Source: Oligoflexia bacterium
GTDB taxonomy: Bacteria > Bdellovibrionota > UBA1018 > CAIMNF01
Reading direction: 5' to 3'
Assembly: GCA_903842755.1 (NCBI GenBank)
Contig: CAIMNF010000051.1
Location: 1 to 9,680, forward strand
Length of the DNA stretch: 9,680 nucleotides
Shown in pieces: positions 1-6,827 of this stretch. A program made the translations under genes and the position numbers. How positions within the stretch are numbered: the stretch's first letter is position 1; the number at the start of each line of letters is the position of its first letter. The notes beneath the pieces were generated by a model. That model saw nothing but the letters and a program-made list of their open reading frames with translations. It did no database searches and had not been told where the DNA came from.

Positions 1-12
1 AAAATAAATAGC

Positions 13-32
13 GCTTCGGGATCCCCTGAAGC
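13..32. repeat. Short inverted repeat upstream of tetR
   Basis: GCTTCGGG (13-20) can pair with CCTGAAGC (25-32) around a 4-base loop, giving an 8-bp stem with one G-U pair. No run of T follows on the plus strand, so a plus-strand intrinsic terminator is unlikely. It lies 25 bp before the first tetR start and could be an operator, an mRNA leader hairpin, or the end of a transcript from outside the window. The role is inferred only from position. Confidence 0.35.
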
Positions 33-48
33 CAAAGCAAAAAAGGGA

Positions 49-98
49 AAAGCTAAAATGCGCAAAGCTAAAATGCGCAAAGCTAAAATGCGCAAAGC
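49..98 (+). repeat. 15-bp tandem repeat (3.3 copies) spanning the tetR start
   Basis: The unit AAAGCTAAAATGCGC occurs at 49-63, 64-78 and 79-93 without a mismatch, followed by a partial AAAGC copy (94-98). Each full copy contains an ATG (58, 73, 88), all in the same frame, so the repeat encodes MRKAK-MRKAK-MRKAE. Only the first ATG has a Shine-Dalgarno-like stretch (AAAAGGG, 41-47) at a usable distance. The unit is a multiple of three, so copy-number change would alter N-terminal length and the number of starts but not the frame. Confidence 0.9.
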
Positions 99-804
99 GG
101 AATATCATCATGGGGATCTTAGAAAAGCGTTGATCGATGCCGCGTTAAAGATGTTAGAAAAGACCCCTCCCAGTCAGCTTTCGATGCGGGAATTGGCCCG
201 TTCGGTAAACGTAAGTTCCGCCGCGCGGTTCAGGCACTTTAAAAACAAGGACGAGCTCCTTGCGGCCATCAGTCAACAAGGGTTTGAAATTAAAAAGCAG
301 TTTATGCTCCAAGCAATTGAGGGCGCGAAGGGCGATCCATTGCAGATGTATTTGGGGTGTGGACTTGCTTATTTTAGAATGGGGCTCAAGTACCCTCAAC
401 ACTTTAAGCTGATGATGACTTCGGAAGTTCACCCAAGGCAGGACAAGCCCGACTTAGCATTAGCAGCCGTGAAGAGCTTTGTGGTGGTCAGAGATATGGT
501 GGAAAGTTGCCAGAAAAAGAACAAAAATAAGGCTCTTCTGGGGCAGGGTGATTCTTATCAACTTGCACTGATGTGTTGGTCGCTCGTTCATGGGTTTACG
601 ATTTTGTATGCCGACGAGCGGCTCGGATGGTTAGGGGTAAATGAAAAAAATGCCGAGACTCTCTTGACCGTCTTATTGCAGCAGTTTTTAAAGGGGGCGA
701 TCACGCCCCTGCTAAAAATAGAGAAAGAATTCGCCCTATTTAACGATCACGAGTCAAAAACATATTTGGACTTAATGGAGAGTTTACGAGGAGAGCGGAG
801 ATGA
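58..804 (+). CDS. TetR/AcrR-family transcriptional regulator with WHG-type C-terminal domain
   Basis: A one-component DNA-binding repressor is predicted, with 248 residues from the first ATG. Residues 16-70 form the TetR N-terminal domain: YHHGDLRKAL opens helix 1, and the helix-turn-helix covers about residues 41-61 (SMRELARSV...RFRHFKNKDELL). The C-terminal ligand-binding half contains WSLVHGF (W174, H178, G179), the signature of the TetR 'WHG' domain subgroup. The ligand cannot be read from sequence. The first ATG (58) was chosen because AAAAGGG precedes it; ATG 73 and 88 are copies made by the tandem repeat, and ATG 88 gives the N-terminus most typical of the family. The last four bases overlap the queC start (ATGA, 801-804), which indicates one operon and possible translational coupling. 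Whether it regulates queC, itself or a distant gene is unknown. Confidence 0.88.
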   Translation: MRKAKMRKAKMRKAEYHHGDLRKALIDAALKMLEKTPPSQLSMRELARSVNVSSAARFRHFKNKDELLAAISQQGFEIKKQFMLQAIEGAKGDPLQMYLGCGLAYFRMGLKYPQHFKLMMTSEVHPRQDKPDLALAAVKSFVVVRDMVESCQKKNKNKALLGQGDSYQLALMCWSLVHGFTILYADERLGWLGVNEKNAETLLTVLLQQFLKGAITPLLKIEKEFALFNDHESKTYLDLMESLRGERR

Positions 805-1514
805 TCCTGAAAAAAGCGTTGGTCATTCAATCCGGTGGGATGGACTCTGCGTTGTGTCTTGCAGAGGCAATCCGTAAATTTGGACGTTCCGAAGTTTTGA
901 GCGTTACGTTTTCTTATCAGCAACGGCATTCGATTGAAATAGAGAGAGCAGCAAAGATTTGTTCCGATTGGGGGGTAGATCAAATTGTTTTAGAATTAGG
1001 TTTTTTGAACCAAATTACCGAGAATGCGCTCCTAGACAAACGGATGAAGATCAGTCAGGCCGATGGGTCTCCTCCGAATACCTTGGTGGTCGGCCGAAAT
1101 GGATTGATGGCGCGAATTGGGGCGATTCATGCGCACTCTCTTGGAGCAAAAGAAATTTACATGGGCGTCATCGGGGTAGAGGGGGCGCACAGTGGCTACA
1201 GAGACTGTAGTCGCACGTATATGGACAAAATGGAAGAAATCTTACGAATTGATTTAGATCAGCCCGAGTTTAAGATTGTGACCCCGCTCGTTGCCATGAC
1301 AAAAGAGGAAACGATGGAGTTTGGCCAATCTCTAGGTGTGCTGAACTATTTGTTAGAGACCACAGTCACCTGTTATGAGGGTAAAGAAAAAGAAGGATGC
1401 CAAGGGTGTCCGGCCTGTAAACTCAGAAATCAAGGAATTCTTCGTTTTTTTAACAAGAATCCGTCACTCCCCAAGCCAAGTTATTTTGGGCGGATTATTC
1501 CCGTTTCAGACTAA
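801..1514 (+). CDS. queC: 7-cyano-7-deazaguanine (preQ0) synthase QueC
   Basis: QueC is a cytoplasmic ATP-dependent enzyme that converts 7-carboxy-7-deazaguanine and ammonia to preQ0, the precursor of queuosine in tRNA (and of 7-deazaguanine DNA modifications in some systems). The 237-residue length is near the family norm. The N-terminus carries the PP-loop ATP-binding motif SGGMDS (residues 11-16). The C-terminus carries the four-cysteine zinc site C191, C200, C203 and C206 (GCQGCPACKLR). An AGGAG at 789-793 supports the ATG at 801, which overlaps the tetR stop. No queD, queE or queF lies in the window, so the rest of the pathway must be elsewhere or its intermediates salvaged. The 3' end overlaps the opposing gene by 20 bp, and no intrinsic terminator is evident there. 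An archaeosine or DNA-modification role cannot be excluded, but nothing nearby supports it. Confidence 0.96.
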   Translation: MILKKALVIQSGGMDSALCLAEAIRKFGRSEVLSVTFSYQQRHSIEIERAAKICSDWGVDQIVLELGFLNQITENALLDKRMKISQADGSPPNTLVVGRNGLMARIGAIHAHSLGAKEIYMGVIGVEGAHSGYRDCSRTYMDKMEEILRIDLDQPEFKIVTPLVAMTKEETMEFGQSLGVLNYLLETTVTCYEGKEKEGCQGCPACKLRNQGILRFFNKNPSLPKPSYFGRIIPVSD

Positions 1515-2124
1515 TGTCAATCCGGTGAGGAGCTACCTCTACTCCGCCAAAATAGGGAAAAAGCTCGTAGCCGTGAATTCCGTGATGATTGCAATGGCGG
1601 GTCATTACGACTCTTTCAGAATCAAGAGTGAAAACAAAGTGACTGGTATCGCCATTTTCGAGCGCAATTTTTGCACTGTATTCTTTTTCTAGGTCGACAT
1701 AGGCCAAGTGTTGGTATTCGTGTTGATTCAGGAAATCCACGTAAGCGACAAGTTCGATTTTCTGAAGGTTGGGATCCCAATGCCAGCCGACGCGTACGCT
1801 GTCTCGTGTAGGGTCGCTGCGGCCGCAGTCACTGCTTCCCCAAAGTTTATTGATGGCATTTTGATTAACCGGAGCTTGGCTGATGTACGACGCATTCGAA
1901 CCAAACTTAAATGAAAATTGCAGGCTTTGTGCTTCTTGTGCGGGAATGTTCAAGGGGCCACCGCCAATCCAATGAAGGGCTCCGTTCACGACACCGCCCC
2001 CATCCGAATAGTGATTTCCCGCTTGAATGGGATAATCAGTCCACCTTTGGGTTCGAGCACAAGTGAGGTGCGGAATAAAAAGAGCTAACGTACTCAACGC
2101 GGCAGCAAAATAGAGTTTCTTCAT
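1495..2124 (-). CDS. Secreted protein of unknown family, predicted beta-rich
   Basis: I do not recognise this family with certainty. The 209-residue product starts with a Sec signal peptide: KK at residues 2-3, a hydrophobic core around residues 5-20, and probable signal peptidase I cleavage after TCA (residue 23). The mature part is rich in aromatic and alternating hydrophobic residues (LQFSFKFGS, ELVAYVDF, HFVFTLDSE) and ends with LFPYFGGVEVAPHRIDISL. That pattern is typical of a beta-sandwich or lectin-like domain, though this is only an impression. C100 and C178 could form a disulfide in the periplasm or outside. The start is the only plausible one: an in-frame TGA lies eight codons upstream and there is no other Met before residue 174. 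AAAAAGG sits directly against the ATG, which is unusually close for a Shine-Dalgarno. No convincing promoter is visible in the 57 bp separating it from lysR, so co-transcription with lysR is possible. Confidence 0.75.
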   Translation of the reverse strand: MKKLYFAAALSTLALFIPHLTCARTQRWTDYPIQAGNHYSDGGGVVNGALHWIGGGPLNIPAQEAQSLQFSFKFGSNASYISQAPVNQNAINKLWGSSDCGRSDPTRDSVRVGWHWDPNLQKIELVAYVDFLNQHEYQHLAYVDLEKEYSAKIALENGDTSHFVFTLDSERVVMTRHCNHHGIHGYELFPYFGGVEVAPHRIDISLKRE

Positions 2125-2174
2125 CCTTTTTAGTTTAAGGGGATTTCAAAAAAGTTGCGACCGGAAATGTTTTG

Positions 2175-2188
2175 ACGTTACTTAACGT
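2175..2188. repeat. Palindrome ACGTTA-CT-TAACGT at the 3' end of the lysR gene
   Basis: Two perfect 6-bp arms (2175-2180 and 2183-2188) flank a 2-bp centre and overlap the lysR stop codon (2182-2184). The element sits 51-64 bp upstream (on the minus strand) of the secreted-protein start. It is AT-rich and lacks a following T run, so it looks more like a protein-binding site than a terminator. Its function is unproven. Confidence 0.35.
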
Positions 2189-3054
2189 AAAGAGCGAACG
2201 ATTTCATTAATCAGTGGATTTGGAAATCGCTTCTGACGGGTGATGGCATAAAAACGCTGCTTGATGTTTTTAAATTCGTGAAGAACGCTTAGGTTTTTAC
2301 TCTCAATGTCACTTTGCACACCAAGGCGCGGTACGACGGCGATTCCCTTGCCTGTCAAGGCCAATACTCGGAGGAGAGCTACGTCGTCGACCTCTCCAGC
2401 GATGTTTAGTTTTATAGAATGGGATTCCACGTAATGATCAAAGTCCGATCGACTTTCGAGCGAGGACGAAGGTAAAAAAACTCTTTGCGTCTTGAGAAGG
2501 GTATCGAGGTCGCCCTTTAGTTTTGGTTCGGAGGTAACAACGCAGAGCGGACTTTGGGAAAGTAAATGCGTGTACAGTTCGCCCGAGGATTCCTCGGGCG
2601 CAGGAAAGGTTGAAAGGACAATGTCTATCGAATGTTCCTTTAATAATTTAATGAGGCGTTTAGAGTCGCCGACGGTCACAGAAAACGTCACCGCTTCTTG
2701 CCCAAGGATTGGCTTAAGAAAGGCTACCTGTAAGTTTCTTGAAAGACTGCCGAGTGCGCCAATGCGCAGCACTTGTTGATTGATGCTCGGCCGATGTTTC
2801 ATAAAATCGAGGAGTTCCTGGCCGGTCGAAAATATGGTATCCGCGTAACGAAGGGCGGCCTTTCCCGCTTCCGTCAGTTCAAAAGTTCGTGTCGTCCTTG
2901 CAATTAGCTTTTGCCCGAGGTGATCCTCTAGTAGTTTCACCTGCTCGCTCACCGCAGATTGGGAAAGTTTTAGTTTTACACTTGCTTTCGTAAAGCCCCC
3001 TTCACGGCATACCGTCCAAAAATAGTGAAGGTGGTGGTAATTTAAGTTTTCCAT
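2182..3054 (-). CDS. LysR-family regulator, NhaR-like
   Basis: This is a LysR-type DNA-binding regulator of 290 residues. The winged helix-turn-helix covers about residues 6-64 (NYHHLHYFW, then FTKASVKLKLSQSAVSEQVK, then LIARTTRTFELTEAG). The effector-binding domain follows from about residue 93. NYHHLHYFW at the N-terminus, a QELLDFMKHRP-type linker helix and GEVDDVALLR in the effector domain resemble NhaR, the activator of the Na+/H+ antiporter gene nhaA in Escherichia coli. An upstream in-frame GTG (3093) would add 13 residues, but the ATG at 3054 gives the usual LysR N-terminus and is preferred; neither has a clear Shine-Dalgarno. It is divergent from the dabB-dabA fusion across 87 bp containing a LysR-type dyad. 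It is therefore the likely regulator of that gene, sensing an ion or inorganic-carbon signal (inference). Confidence 0.9.
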   Translation of the reverse strand: MENLNYHHLHYFWTVCREGGFTKASVKLKLSQSAVSEQVKLLEDHLGQKLIARTTRTFELTEAGKAALRYADTIFSTGQELLDFMKHRPSINQQVLRIGALGSLSRNLQVAFLKPILGQEAVTFSVTVGDSKRLIKLLKEHSIDIVLSTFPAPEESSGELYTHLLSQSPLCVVTSEPKLKGDLDTLLKTQRVFLPSSSLESRSDFDHYVESHSIKLNIAGEVDDVALLRVLALTGKGIAVVPRLGVQSDIESKNLSVLHEFKNIKQRFYAITRQKRFPNPLINEIVRSLR

Positions 3055-3141
3055 ACTAGAAAAGAGAATATCGGATAAACCGATAGATAGCACTAGATTT
3101 ATCTATTTTATTTGATGAAAAATATCACGTAGATTAGCCCT
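3055..3141. promoter_or_regulatory. Divergent lysR / dabB-dabA control region with LysR-type dyads
   Basis: TATCGG-ATAAA-CCGATA (3069-3085) is a perfect dyad that contains the LysR consensus T-N11-A (T3071 to A3083). A second, weaker dyad TAGAT-TT-ATCTA lies at 3094-3105, its centre about 22 bp away (two helical turns), as in LysR recognition/activation site pairs. Candidate lysR promoter on the minus strand: TCTACG (3128-3133), 17 bp, TAAAAT (3105-3110). This would put the main dyad in the lysR leader, suited to autoregulation. For the plus-strand gene only a weak -10-like TAGATT (3130-3135) is visible, just upstream of the ATG at 3142, with no good -35. That would fit an activator-dependent promoter. 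The promoter assignments are tentative; the dyads are seen directly. Confidence 0.55.
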
Positions 3142-6100
3142 ATGTTAAACTTTATCCTTCAATTTGATTTTATTTCCGCGCTCCTGCTTTCAATGATCGT
3201 AGTCCTTACGGCCGTCGTAGGACGGTATTCACTTCGTTACCTAAACGGCGAGCAACGGCAGGGTTATTTTTATCAATGGCTTGCATTTACCTTTTTGTCG
3301 GTCTCACTGATGGTGCTCTCCGGAAATCTGGGAATGCTGATCGTCCTTTGGTTTAGCACAAGCATGGGGCTCCATCGCCTCCTTCTTTTTTTCCCGGAAC
3401 GACCTCGGGCAGTACAAGCCGCCTGGAAAAAGTTTTTGGTAAGTAGGTTAGGTGATGCTGCGTTGATTGGTGCGGCCGTTTTGACGTATCGAACGTTTGG
3501 CACACTGGATTTTGAGCCCTTATTTGCAATCGTCCGCGCGCAAGGCTTTAACGTCACACCAAATTTGAATTGGATTTGTTTTTTGTTTGCCATAGGGGCA
3601 ATGACCAAATCGGCTCAAATCCCATTTCACTTTTGGTTGCCAGAGACGATGGAAACGCCTACGCCTGTGTCGGCTTTCATGCACGCAGGCATTATTAACG
3701 GAGGCGGCTTTTTGATGATTCGCCTTAGCCCGCTGATGGTGCTTAGTGAAGGCTCGCAAATCATGGTCGCAGTGATGGGGGCGTTTACCGCTTGTTTCGG
3801 CGCCCTGGTCATGATCACCCAAAATGATATTAAGAAAAAGCTTGCGTATTCTACCATTAGCCAAATGGGGGTGATGATGTTCTGTTGTGGACTTGGGCTT
3901 TATTCGGTCGCCCTTTATCACATTCTGGCGCACAGCTTTTATAAAGCGCATGCGTTTCTCAGTACCGGATTTTTGGTGAATGAGTCCAAAAAGATTAAAT
4001 TTACTCCCACGGCTCCTCCGTTTAATTACTTGCTTACGGAAGCCGCGATTGCGGTGCTTATTTTTGGAGTCGGGCTATTTTGCTTGGACGGAAAATATGC
4101 GCCCGAATTTGCCTATGGAAGTGTTTTGTGGTTGGGGTTTGCTCAAGGACTTCATTTTTCTCGGCAGGAGAGCGAAAAAATAAGCAGTTCATTTATAATC
4201 AAAGTGGGCCTTGGGCTAGGGATTGCCTTAGTGCTTTGCGGTGGTGCCGAATATCAAGTCCATCATTATTTGCTGAGCGCAGGACTTGGGCCCGATCCCG
4301 AATTTAGGCTAACCCCGTATTTAACCGTGGGCTACAGTTTAGCGGGGCTCATTTTTCTTGCAAGCTTCCTGTTGAGCGAACTGCTCTTGGAGCCGAAAAC
4401 GAGAATTTTAAAAGTGATCTACCTGTGGTTGTGGAACGAAGAGAAAAGACGCAGATCTTTGAGTTTTGTATTGGGTATTTTAAGTCCGGCGAAAAACACC
4501 CCTCCAAAAATAACAGATAACGAATCTGCAAAGAACACCGAAAAAGAAGTAGCGCAAAGTTTAAAGATCGTGGCGCCTACTTGGCCGCTCCAAAACACCG
4601 TTGCCGTAAATCCCTTTTGGTTCCTGCGCGACCAACCGTTTGGAACCACCGTCCTTCACCTATCGCAGGTTCTGGGATTTGGCGACTCCACTGAGCCAAA
4701 GGTGAACACATTGAGCGAGTTTATTGGATTAAAGAATCCAAAAATAAATTCAGGAGTCATCTTTGATCTTGCTCAATATTGCGCGGGCTATTTGGATAAG
4801 CGCCAAGCAATTTCCAGGTTTCCGTGGCAAGATCAAACATTTTGGGAGGCGTGGATCGCGGCGCATCCCGATTTGACCGAGCTGCAAGGCCTAAGTGCAC
4901 AGCAGGCGATTGATGTAATTCTTGTGCGGATTGGAGTGAATGAGCCTTCGCACCAAATTTTATATATGGAGCGTCTTTTGGCCAGTGTGTTAGGTTGGGC
5001 CTCGCAGTTTCAATATTACGAATGGCAACGAAATTTGGGTCAAGAAGTGGATTCAAATGCAACGCTGATTGACTTACTGGCGGCCCGAATGGCTTGCGAC
5101 TACGAACTTTTTTATTCTGGAAAAATTGAGCGTGAGCAGGTCATTGACTGGAAGAACTCATTTGATCAGTTTAAAAAACAAGGAGAGATTTTGTCAGCTC
5201 AAGCGCTGCAGAAGGAATCCGAACAACTTGAACAAGAACTGGTGTTTCAAAAAGAGTTAAGTAAAAAATTGTCCACCTCAACGCCAACTGCAAACAAGGA
5301 GGCTCCTGTCGCGCAGATGGTTTTTTGTATTGATGTAAGGTCGGAAGTGTTGCGAAGGAATATAGAATCAAGCAATCCACGGATTCAGACGCGTGGGTTT
5401 GCCGGATTCTTTGGATTAGCGTTTCAACAGGTGAGCTTGCAAGAGTCGAGACGCGCGGCACGGTATCCTGTTTTATTAAAGCCAGCTTTCGTGGTCACGG
5501 AGGCCCCTCAAGCCGATCATCGACGTAAAGTGCTTGGGCGCATTGCGTGGAATCAGATTTTAAATTATTTTAGAAACCTTCGAAAAAATACCCTCTCCTC
5601 GTTTCTTTATGTCGAGCTATTTGGAGCCCTTTATATTGAACGAGTCATCAGAATGACCCTTCGGAATTTGGGCGCGCGATTTAAAAAGGCCGCGGTGCCT
5701 GGGCGGTTTTCAAGGACAGGAACCGTTTTGAGTTTAGAGAACTCGGTGTCACCAAATCAAATTATTGACCAATTGTTCTCTGTTTTAACCCATATGGGAT
5801 TAACGGAAGGATTTGCGGAATTTGTAGTGATGGTGGGGCACGGCAGTCACACCGTAAACAATGCGTTTGGCTCCTCGTTGGAGTGTGGGGCATGTGGGGG
5901 GCATTCCGGAGAAGTGAACGCACGACTGTTAGTCGATTTGCTGAACCGGACGTCGGTTCGTACAGGCCTTCGGGAAAAGGGAATGGTGATACCAGAGCAC
6001 ACTCAATTTATTGCGGCCGTTCACGAAACGGTAACCGATGAAGTCTATTTTTATCCTCCCGACCAAATGCCGGACCAACGGGAAGAAACGCAGCACTTAA

Positions 6101-6759
6101 AGCTTATGGAAATTATAGCGCAGGTTCGCATTGCGAGTAAAAACACGCAGCAAGAACGCTTGAGTTTGAGGTCACCCTTAGTTGCTCCGCCAGCAAAGCG
6201 CCGAAGTACGGATTGGTCCGAGACTCGGCCGGAGTGGGGACTTGCGGGAAATGCTTGCTTCGTAGTTGCTCCAAGGGACCGGACGGTTGGAGTAAATTTA
6301 CAAGGACGTTCTTTTTTGCACGATTATCATTGGATCAGCGATCAGAAGCAGGGTTATAAAACCCTGGAACTGATTATGACCGCCCCGATGGTCGTGACCC
6401 ATTGGATTAATCTTCAGTATTATGCCTCCGTGATGGCTCCCCAGGTGTTTGGATCCGGAAACAAAATTCTGCACAATTTGGTGAACGAAGCGGGAGTGTG
6501 TGAGGGGAACGGGGGAGATTTAAGAATTGGCTTGCCCCTGCAATCGGTCCATGACGGGCGGCAGTTTGTTCATGAGCCCTTAAGGTTAAGTGTGGTGATT
6601 GAAGCGCCTCGTGAGGCGCTTGAACAAATAATCGCAAAACACCAAGTGGTCCGAGAGCTTGTGGAAAATGGCTGGTTGCACTTGTTACAGCTTGAGCCAG
6701 AGACGGGAAGGCTTTTTCGGAGAACCATGCAGGCTGCGTATGTGAATGTTTCTCATTGA
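3142..6759 (+). CDS. Fused DabB-DabA inorganic-carbon transporter (NuoL/antiporter-like domain + UPF0753/DUF2309 domain)
   Basis: This is one 1205-residue frame. Residues 1-430 form a DabB-like proton-conducting membrane domain with about 12-13 hydrophobic helices. It keeps NuoL-family motifs: TKSAQIPFHFWLP (K156), PVSAFMHAG (H181), DIKKKLAYSTISQMG (229-243) and HILAHSFYKA (H260, H264, K268). The Glu of the NuoL 'WEG' motif is replaced (W70-F71). It is shorter than usual for the family and lacks a clear C-terminal helix set. A basic and polar linker (about 431-470) leads to DabA, residues 460-1205, opening with WPLQNTVAVNPFW (481-493). Active-site motifs are CIDVRSE (C729, D731, R733) and GHGSHTVNN...ECGACGG (H900, C915), matching the beta-carbonic-anhydrase-like zinc site of DabA. 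The known role of DabA-DabB is energy-coupled accumulation of bicarbonate from CO2 at the cytoplasmic membrane. No Shine-Dalgarno precedes the ATG, and an in-frame TAG lies four codons upstream. Confidence 0.93.
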   Translation: MLNFILQFDFISALLLSMIVVLTAVVGRYSLRYLNGEQRQGYFYQWLAFTFLSVSLMVLSGNLGMLIVLWFSTSMGLHRLLLFFPERPRAVQAAWKKFLVSRLGDAALIGAAVLTYRTFGTLDFEPLFAIVRAQGFNVTPNLNWICFLFAIGAMTKSAQIPFHFWLPETMETPTPVSAFMHAGIINGGGFLMIRLSPLMVLSEGSQIMVAVMGAFTACFGALVMITQNDIKKKLAYSTISQMGVMMFCCGLGLYSVALYHILAHSFYKAHAFLSTGFLVNESKKIKFTPTAPPFNYLLTEAAIAVLIFGVGLFCLDGKYAPEFAYGSVLWLGFAQGLHFSRQESEKISSSFIIKVGLGLGIALVLCGGAEYQVHHYLLSAGLGPDPEFRLTPYLTVGYSLAGLIFLASFLLSELLLEPKTRILKVIYLWLWNEEKRRRSLSFVLGILSPAKNTPPKITDNESAKNTEKEVAQSLKIVAPTWPLQNTVAVNPFWFLRDQPFGTTVLHLSQVLGFGDSTEPKVNTLSEFIGLKNPKINSGVIFDLAQYCAGYLDKRQAISRFPWQDQTFWEAWIAAHPDLTELQGLSAQQAIDVILVRIGVNEPSHQILYMERLLASVLGWASQFQYYEWQRNLGQEVDSNATLIDLLAARMACDYELFYSGKIEREQVIDWKNSFDQFKKQGEILSAQALQKESEQLEQELVFQKELSKKLSTSTPTANKEAPVAQMVFCIDVRSEVLRRNIESSNPRIQTRGFAGFFGLAFQQVSLQESRRAARYPVLLKPAFVVTEAPQADHRRKVLGRIAWNQILNYFRNLRKNTLSSFLYVELFGALYIERVIRMTLRNLGARFKKAAVPGRFSRTGTVLSLENSVSPNQIIDQLFSVLTHMGLTEGFAEFVVMVGHGSHTVNNAFGSSLECGACGGHSGEVNARLLVDLLNRTSVRTGLREKGMVIPEHTQFIAAVHETVTDEVYFYPPDQMPDQREETQHLKLMEIIAQVRIASKNTQQERLSLRSPLVAPPAKRRSTDWSETRPEWGLAGNACFVVAPRDRTVGVNLQGRSFLHDYHWISDQKQGYKTLELIMTAPMVVTHWINLQYYASVMAPQVFGSGNKILHNLVNEAGVCEGNGGDLRIGLPLQSVHDGRQFVHEPLRLSVVIEAPREALEQIIAKHQVVRELVENGWLHLLQLEPETGRLFRRTMQAAYVNVSH

Positions 6760-6827
6760 TTAAATAATCTAAATGTAAATAAAGTTGACGCAGGTATTTT
6801 GATCAACTAACCTTGACGGCTGCGTTT
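6760..6827 (+). promoter_or_regulatory. Intergenic gap with weak candidate promoter for the small exported protein
   Basis: TTGACG (6785-6790) is a good -35 match, but the hexamer 17 bp further on (TAACCT, 6808-6813) is a poor -10. The gap also holds the 8-bp palindrome TTGATCAA (6799-6806) and a second TTGACG (6813-6818). No intrinsic terminator follows the dabB-dabA fusion, so read-through into the next gene is also possible. Confidence 0.3.

Noticed and set aside
1375..1692. Plus-strand frame across the queC / secreted-gene junction
   Set aside because: It overlaps two well-supported genes and its translation is a frame-shifted read of the queC C-terminus.
3055..3093. GTG start adding 13 residues to the LysR regulator
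   Set aside because: It has no Shine-Dalgarno, would cover the operator dyad, and the ATG at 3054 matches the normal LysR N-terminus.
3273..3951. Long minus-strand frames opposite the dabB part
   Set aside because: They lie wholly within a gene with strong family motifs and their translations lack recognisable features; they are antisense shadows.
6764..6780. Possible terminator after the dabB-dabA fusion (GATTAAATAATC)
   Set aside because: The arms are only four A/T-rich base pairs with no T run, too weak to call.
6813..6827. TTG start for the small exported protein
   Set aside because: The ATG at 6828 begins a textbook signal peptide; the five extra residues add nothing and the TTG has no ribosome site.
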